A stretch of 64,000 bases of DNA from positions 3,162,001 to 3,226,000 of the forward strand of contig NZ_LT607752.1 in NCBI RefSeq assembly GCF_900090265.1. The letters run 5' to 3'. The stretch is from Micromonospora rifamycinica (GTDB taxonomy: Bacteria > Actinomycetota > Actinomycetes > Mycobacteriales > Micromonosporaceae). This document shows positions 60,973 through 64,000 of the stretch, piece by piece. The notes under the pieces were generated by a model, which made no database searches, was not told the origin of the DNA, and worked only from the letters and a program-made list of their open reading frames with translations. A program made the translations under genes and the position numbers. The number at the start of each line of letters is the position of its first letter. Position 1 is the stretch's first letter.

Positions 60973-61772
60973 GGCGACCGCAGAAGCCGGTGCAGGAACT
61001 CCCGGCCGCGGCCGCTCTCGGCAGCGACCTGCTCGGGGGTGAGCCGGCCGTCGAACTCCAGTTCGAGGCAGACCGGCCGGGGGTTCGCGGCGAGGAAGCG
61101 GGCCAGCGCCGGCCAGTCGTACTCACCGTCGCCCGGCGTGTGGTGGACGTCGCCGTCCCGGTGGTCGCGGGCCTGGACCCGGGTGATCCGGTCCCCGATC
61201 AGCCGCAGCCCCTCCGCCGCCGGCGTCCCGCCGCAGGTGGCGTGGCTGGTGTCGTAGGTGACGCCGAGGGCGTCCTCGTCCGCGATCTCCAGCAGCCGGA
61301 GCGCTTCCGGGACGGTCTGCGCGTTCATCCCCCTATGCGGCGCCTCGACGCTGACGGTGACGCCGTGCCGGTCGCGGCCCCGGCGGAACGCCTCACCCGC
61401 CACGGCGGCGGCCCGGCGCAGTCCGGCGTCGGTGTCCTCCCGTTCGCCGACGTCCAGGATCAGCTCGCAGCGCAGCCCGGCGGCCAGCTCCAGCAGGCGG
61501 TCGGCGACCCGGAGCAGTTGGTCCGGGTCGGCCGGGTCGTCGCAATAGATACGGGGCGCTGAATTCAACGCGACCGGGCGGAGGCCGCAGCGGTCGAACA
61601 GCGCCGCGCTCCCGGCGACCGTTTCAGCGATGGGCGCCAATGGGTCCAGATGCGGGCAGAAATCGCCGAGAACGCCGATCTCGACCTCGGTGAACCCGAT
61701 TGCGGCGATACGGTCGAGCGCATCCCCGATCGGGAGCACGCCGAACCCGATGGTGGAACAGGAAACCTGCAT
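60969..61772 (-). CDS. Sugar-phosphate isomerase/epimerase-type TIM barrel
   Basis: A 267-residue protein of the AP-endonuclease-2-like TIM-barrel family (xylose isomerase-like, IolE/IolI type): VSCSTIGFGV, VEAPHRGMN, VTYDTSHATCGG, DHRDGDVHHTPGDGEYDW and CLELEFDG carry the metal-binding Glu, Asp and His residues. It should isomerise or epimerise a sugar or inositol derivative. First gene of the three-gene operon with two MocA-type dehydrogenases; together they suggest a keto-sugar or inosose route. ATG 61772 follows AGGGG. Confidence 0.88.
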   Translation of the reverse strand: MQVSCSTIGFGVLPIGDALDRIAAIGFTEVEIGVLGDFCPHLDPLAPIAETVAGSAALFDRCGLRPVALNSAPRIYCDDPADPDQLLRVADRLLELAAGLRCELILDVGEREDTDAGLRRAAAVAGEAFRRGRDRHGVTVSVEAPHRGMNAQTVPEALRLLEIADEDALGVTYDTSHATCGGTPAAEGLRLIGDRITRVQARDHRDGDVHHTPGDGEYDWPALARFLAANPRPVCLELEFDGRLTPEQVAAESGRGREFLHRLLRSP

Positions 61773-61997
61773 ACCGCCCCTTAGCTCGTCCTCGCGGCAG
61801 GGCGATGGACCGTCGGGTGCTCCTGTGGCGACAGTAGGGTCACGTCCACCGCTGGTCAACATCGCGACGGTCGGATGCCGGACGCGCGCCGTGGACCGCC
61901 CGGCGGCCGGCGCGGCGCGCGGTCCGTCCCGCCGGCGAGACACTCCGCGATTGGCCCTACATATTCACTCACGACTTTCGGTGAACGCGACGGCACC

Positions 61998-62026
61998 TTG
62001 ACTCGCCATTGGCGCGAATGTAGGCT
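61998..62026 (+). promoter_or_regulatory. Promoter of the second PhyH gene
   Basis: TTGACT (61998-62003) and TAGGCT (62021-62026) are exactly 17 bases apart. The expected transcription start is near 62033, giving a ~31-base leader to ATG 62064. The 291-base gap 61773-62063 between divergent operons holds no gene that I can see. Confidence 0.65.
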
Positions 62027-62063
62027 CACCGCACCCGGCGCGAAATAACGACAGGGGGCCGCC

Positions 62064-62957
62064 ATGAGCAGTGAGTATCACTCTACTCTCATCGCAAAAG
62101 CAATTGCCGAATATCCGAAGCTCGGCTATTCGATTCTTCCGGGATTCTTCACCGAGGAGGAGTTGGCCCCCGTTCTGAGCACGCTGCACGACACCCTTCC
62201 GGGGCCGGACGCCTTCGTGAACGGCTCCGCGGAGTTCCAGGAGTCGCACCGCACGAACTACCGCGCCGGCCTGGTCGACTGGCCGTACCCCAGCACCGAG
62301 CTGAGCCTGTTCGCGGTGCACCCGAAGCTGATCGAACTGTCCGAGATCCTGCTCGGCAGCCCGGACATCCGCATGTACAACGGCCACGCCTGGGTCAAGT
62401 ACGCCGGGGCGTCCTACGACCAGGACCACCACCGCGACTACCGCGGGCACACCCCCGTCATCGCGTCCCAGGACCCGGAGTTCGCGCACGTCCAGTACTT
62501 CATCCTGCTGTCCGACGTGGACGAGGGGAACGGCCCGCCCATGTTCGTGGACAACCGGCTCGCCGAGGGCGTGCCGATGCACCCCCACCTGGCCCCCCGG
62601 GACGCCCACCCCGAGTTCTACGAGGCCGAGATCCCCGGCGTGGGGCCCCGGGGCACCGTCATCGCCTTCGACATCGACACCTTCCACCGCGCCACCGACC
62701 TCAAGCGGGACGGCGCGTCGCGGTACATGCTCCTGTCGTTCTTCCGACGGGCGGAGGCGAACTGGGTAGCCGGTCCGGGACGCGGCATCCTCACCGAGGA
62801 CGCGGAATGGATCTCGTTCGTCGAGAACGCGAGCCGGCGGCAGTTGGACATGCTCGGCTTCCCGGCCCCCGACCACCGCTACTGGACCGACGAGATCAAG
62901 CAGGCCTACGTCGGCCGTTACCCCCACGCGGACCGGTCCTGGCTGGGGTTGGCGTAG
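62064..62957 (+). CDS. Phytanoyl-CoA dioxygenase-family (PhyH) enzyme 2
   Basis: A 297-residue 2-oxoglutarate-dependent iron enzyme. The metal ligands appear as HRD in QDHHRDYRG and a distal His in DTFHRATDL, with Arg residues nearby (SRYMLLSFFRR) to bind 2-oxoglutarate. It is unrelated in detail to the PhyH at the left end, so the two probably act on different positions of the scaffold. It begins 38 bases after a strong promoter and is followed 27 bases later by a glycosyltransferase gene. Confidence 0.92.
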   Translation: MSSEYHSTLIAKAIAEYPKLGYSILPGFFTEEELAPVLSTLHDTLPGPDAFVNGSAEFQESHRTNYRAGLVDWPYPSTELSLFAVHPKLIELSEILLGSPDIRMYNGHAWVKYAGASYDQDHHRDYRGHTPVIASQDPEFAHVQYFILLSDVDEGNGPPMFVDNRLAEGVPMHPHLAPRDAHPEFYEAEIPGVGPRGTVIAFDIDTFHRATDLKRDGASRYMLLSFFRRAEANWVAGPGRGILTEDAEWISFVENASRRQLDMLGFPAPDHRYWTDEIKQAYVGRYPHADRSWLGLA

Positions 62958-62984
62958 GACCCGCGGACAGCAGGTAGGGAGCGC

Positions 62985-64000
62985 CGGTGCGGCTGCCACA
63001 CACCCCCGGCCCGGCCAGGCGGTCGGTCCAGTACCTCCGGTACCGGACCGGACTGATCAGGTCGGTGCACACCTTCCACCGGGAGGCGGTGGAGCGGATC
63101 ACCCTCGTCGTCCCGGACTCGCTCGGTGACATCGCCATCAACTCCGCGATCACCAGGGCCATCCGGCTGCGGGGGGCACCGGCGGAGATCACGCTGCTCA
63201 CCGACCGCAAGTACGCCTCGGCGGTCGCCTTCAACCCGGACTACGACGCGGTGGCCCTGCTCGACGGCTACACCGACAAGCCACCCTGGGCGCTCACCTA
63301 CCAGGAGCAACTGGCCGCGGCGAAGGCGCTGACCCCGGCGATGGACGCCCTGGTGCTCTGCCAGCCGGGTGCCTGGTGCGACGCCCTCTGGTCCCGGTTC
63401 CACTCGCTCGACATCCAGTACCGGCTGAGCGGCACCCCGCCGGCACTGCGCCGGCTCCCCCGGCTCACCGTCCCGGCCGGGGCCGCGGAGGCCGTCCGGC
63501 CGATCCGGCAGCGGGCCGTGGGGCGGACCGCCTTCATCGCGCCCGGCGCCTTCACCCTGAAGTTCGGCGCGGCCGGCGAGCGGTTCTTCACCGAGCTGGC
63601 GGCGCGTCTCGTCGGAGCCGGCTGGCAGGTCTACTGGAACGGCGCCGAAGCGCCGTCGCCCGCCGGCGGGGCACCGGGTGGCGCGGGATCGGTCGTCGCC
63701 GTGGGTCACCTGCCGCTGGCCCAGGTCGTGGCCCTGGCGAGCAGCTGCGAGCGCGCGGTCTGCGCCCGCAGCGGTCTGGCCGACGTCATCACCTTCTGCA
63801 CCCCGGAGCTGCCCCAGTACGTCCTGTATCCCCGGACCCGGTATCCCTATTCGCGCCGACCTGTCCGGGAGTGCTACTCGCTACGGGCGATGGGCGGGGT
63901 GAACGTCCGCGAAAGCGAGAACTCACTGGACACCGACGCCGATCTGTCGGCCGAGCTCGCCGCTGTCGGACAATGGCTCGAATCCCCCCGGAAGCATACC
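62985..64000 (+). CDS. Family 9-type glycosyltransferase (runs off the right edge)
   Basis: An open frame from GTG 62985 (GGGAG 5 bases upstream) to the end of the window, 338 codons so far without a stop. The N terminus has LVVPDSLGDIAINSAITRAI and the middle has TAFIAPGAFTLKFG, which resemble the ADP-heptose:LPS heptosyltransferase (GT9) type of GT-B enzyme. It should add a sugar from a nucleotide-sugar. Together with the family 2 enzyme it makes a second glycosylation step likely. Confidence 0.8.

Noticed and set aside
35879..64000. An orthosomycin-type (everninomicin/avilamycin) cluster, suggested by PhyH enzymes and glycosyltransferases
   Set aside because: The aromatic polyketide synthase, the many deoxysugar genes and the specific rRNA methyltransferases of that class are not seen; ligases, a carrier protein and a radical SAM enzyme are present instead.
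1..64000. tRNA, rRNA or riboswitch genes
   Set aside because: I scanned for T-loop-like GGTTCGAATCC sequences and long conserved RNA motifs and saw none; a covariance-model search would be needed to exclude them.

Overview
The window is very GC-rich, with strongly GC-biased third codon positions, frequent GTG and TTG starts and many ATGA stop/start overlaps. The gene content is typical of an actinomycete: a DUF397 protein beside an XRE/DUF5753 regulator, a TipA-type MerR regulator, a perfect actinobacterial-type LexA box, a probable 10-methyl fatty acid operon and a sugar importer without its own ATPase. I infer a member of the Micromonosporaceae, probably Micromonospora-like. That is an inference from gene content, not from a marker gene.

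Left part (1-30,461), mostly ordinary chromosome. It holds the end of a gluconate-kinase-type gene with a GntP permease, an LppX/LprG-like lipoprotein, a small monooxygenase, a TipA-like regulator and a GGDEF-EAL protein. A coupled pair follows, made of an unrecognised 501-residue protein and a RecB/Cas4-like iron-sulfur nuclease (7,129-9,719). Next come a zinc-ribbon protein, a flavoprotein plus methyltransferase pair matching TmsA/TmsB, a membrane-anchored lectin, an MFS/GlxA divergent pair, a MoxR-VWA pair, an aldo/keto reductase, a membrane-tethered AA10 LPMO, a large polytopic membrane protein, a 1,372-residue secreted hydrolase/beta-helix protein and an EcsC-like protein.

Island (30,524-35,892). 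Base composition changes here and mobile-element debris appears (an IS5-type transposase tail). A three-gene operon encodes a free-standing colicin E3-type ribonuclease domain (catalytic Asp/His/Glu/Arg all present), a small partner and an ImmA/IrrE metallopeptidase. It looks like an undescribed tripartite toxin system. Next come XRE/DUF397 genes and a DprA-like gene with a perfect SOS box lying on the -10 element of a leaderless promoter. The following ComF-like gene has no start codon and is cut off at its 3' end, which marks the junction with the next region.

Right part (35,879-64,000), a specialised-metabolite gene cluster that runs off the window. It has two AMP-forming ligases, a carrier protein carrying a vestigial adenylation lid, a beta-lactamase-fold enzyme whose nucleophilic Ser is replaced by Cys, and a B12-dependent radical SAM enzyme of the RiPP-maturation type coupled to a 54-codon ORF. 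It also has two PhyH-type dioxygenases, two paralogous MocA-type oxidoreductases with a sugar isomerase, two glycosyltransferases, two ABC exporters, an Erm-type 23S rRNA methyltransferase, a sugar importer, an alpha-L-rhamnosidase and a CehA/McbA-type metallohydrolase. The likely product is a glycosylated, acylated ribosome-targeting compound, self-resisted by rRNA methylation and export and perhaps processed by the glycosidase. I could not match the cluster to a known compound.
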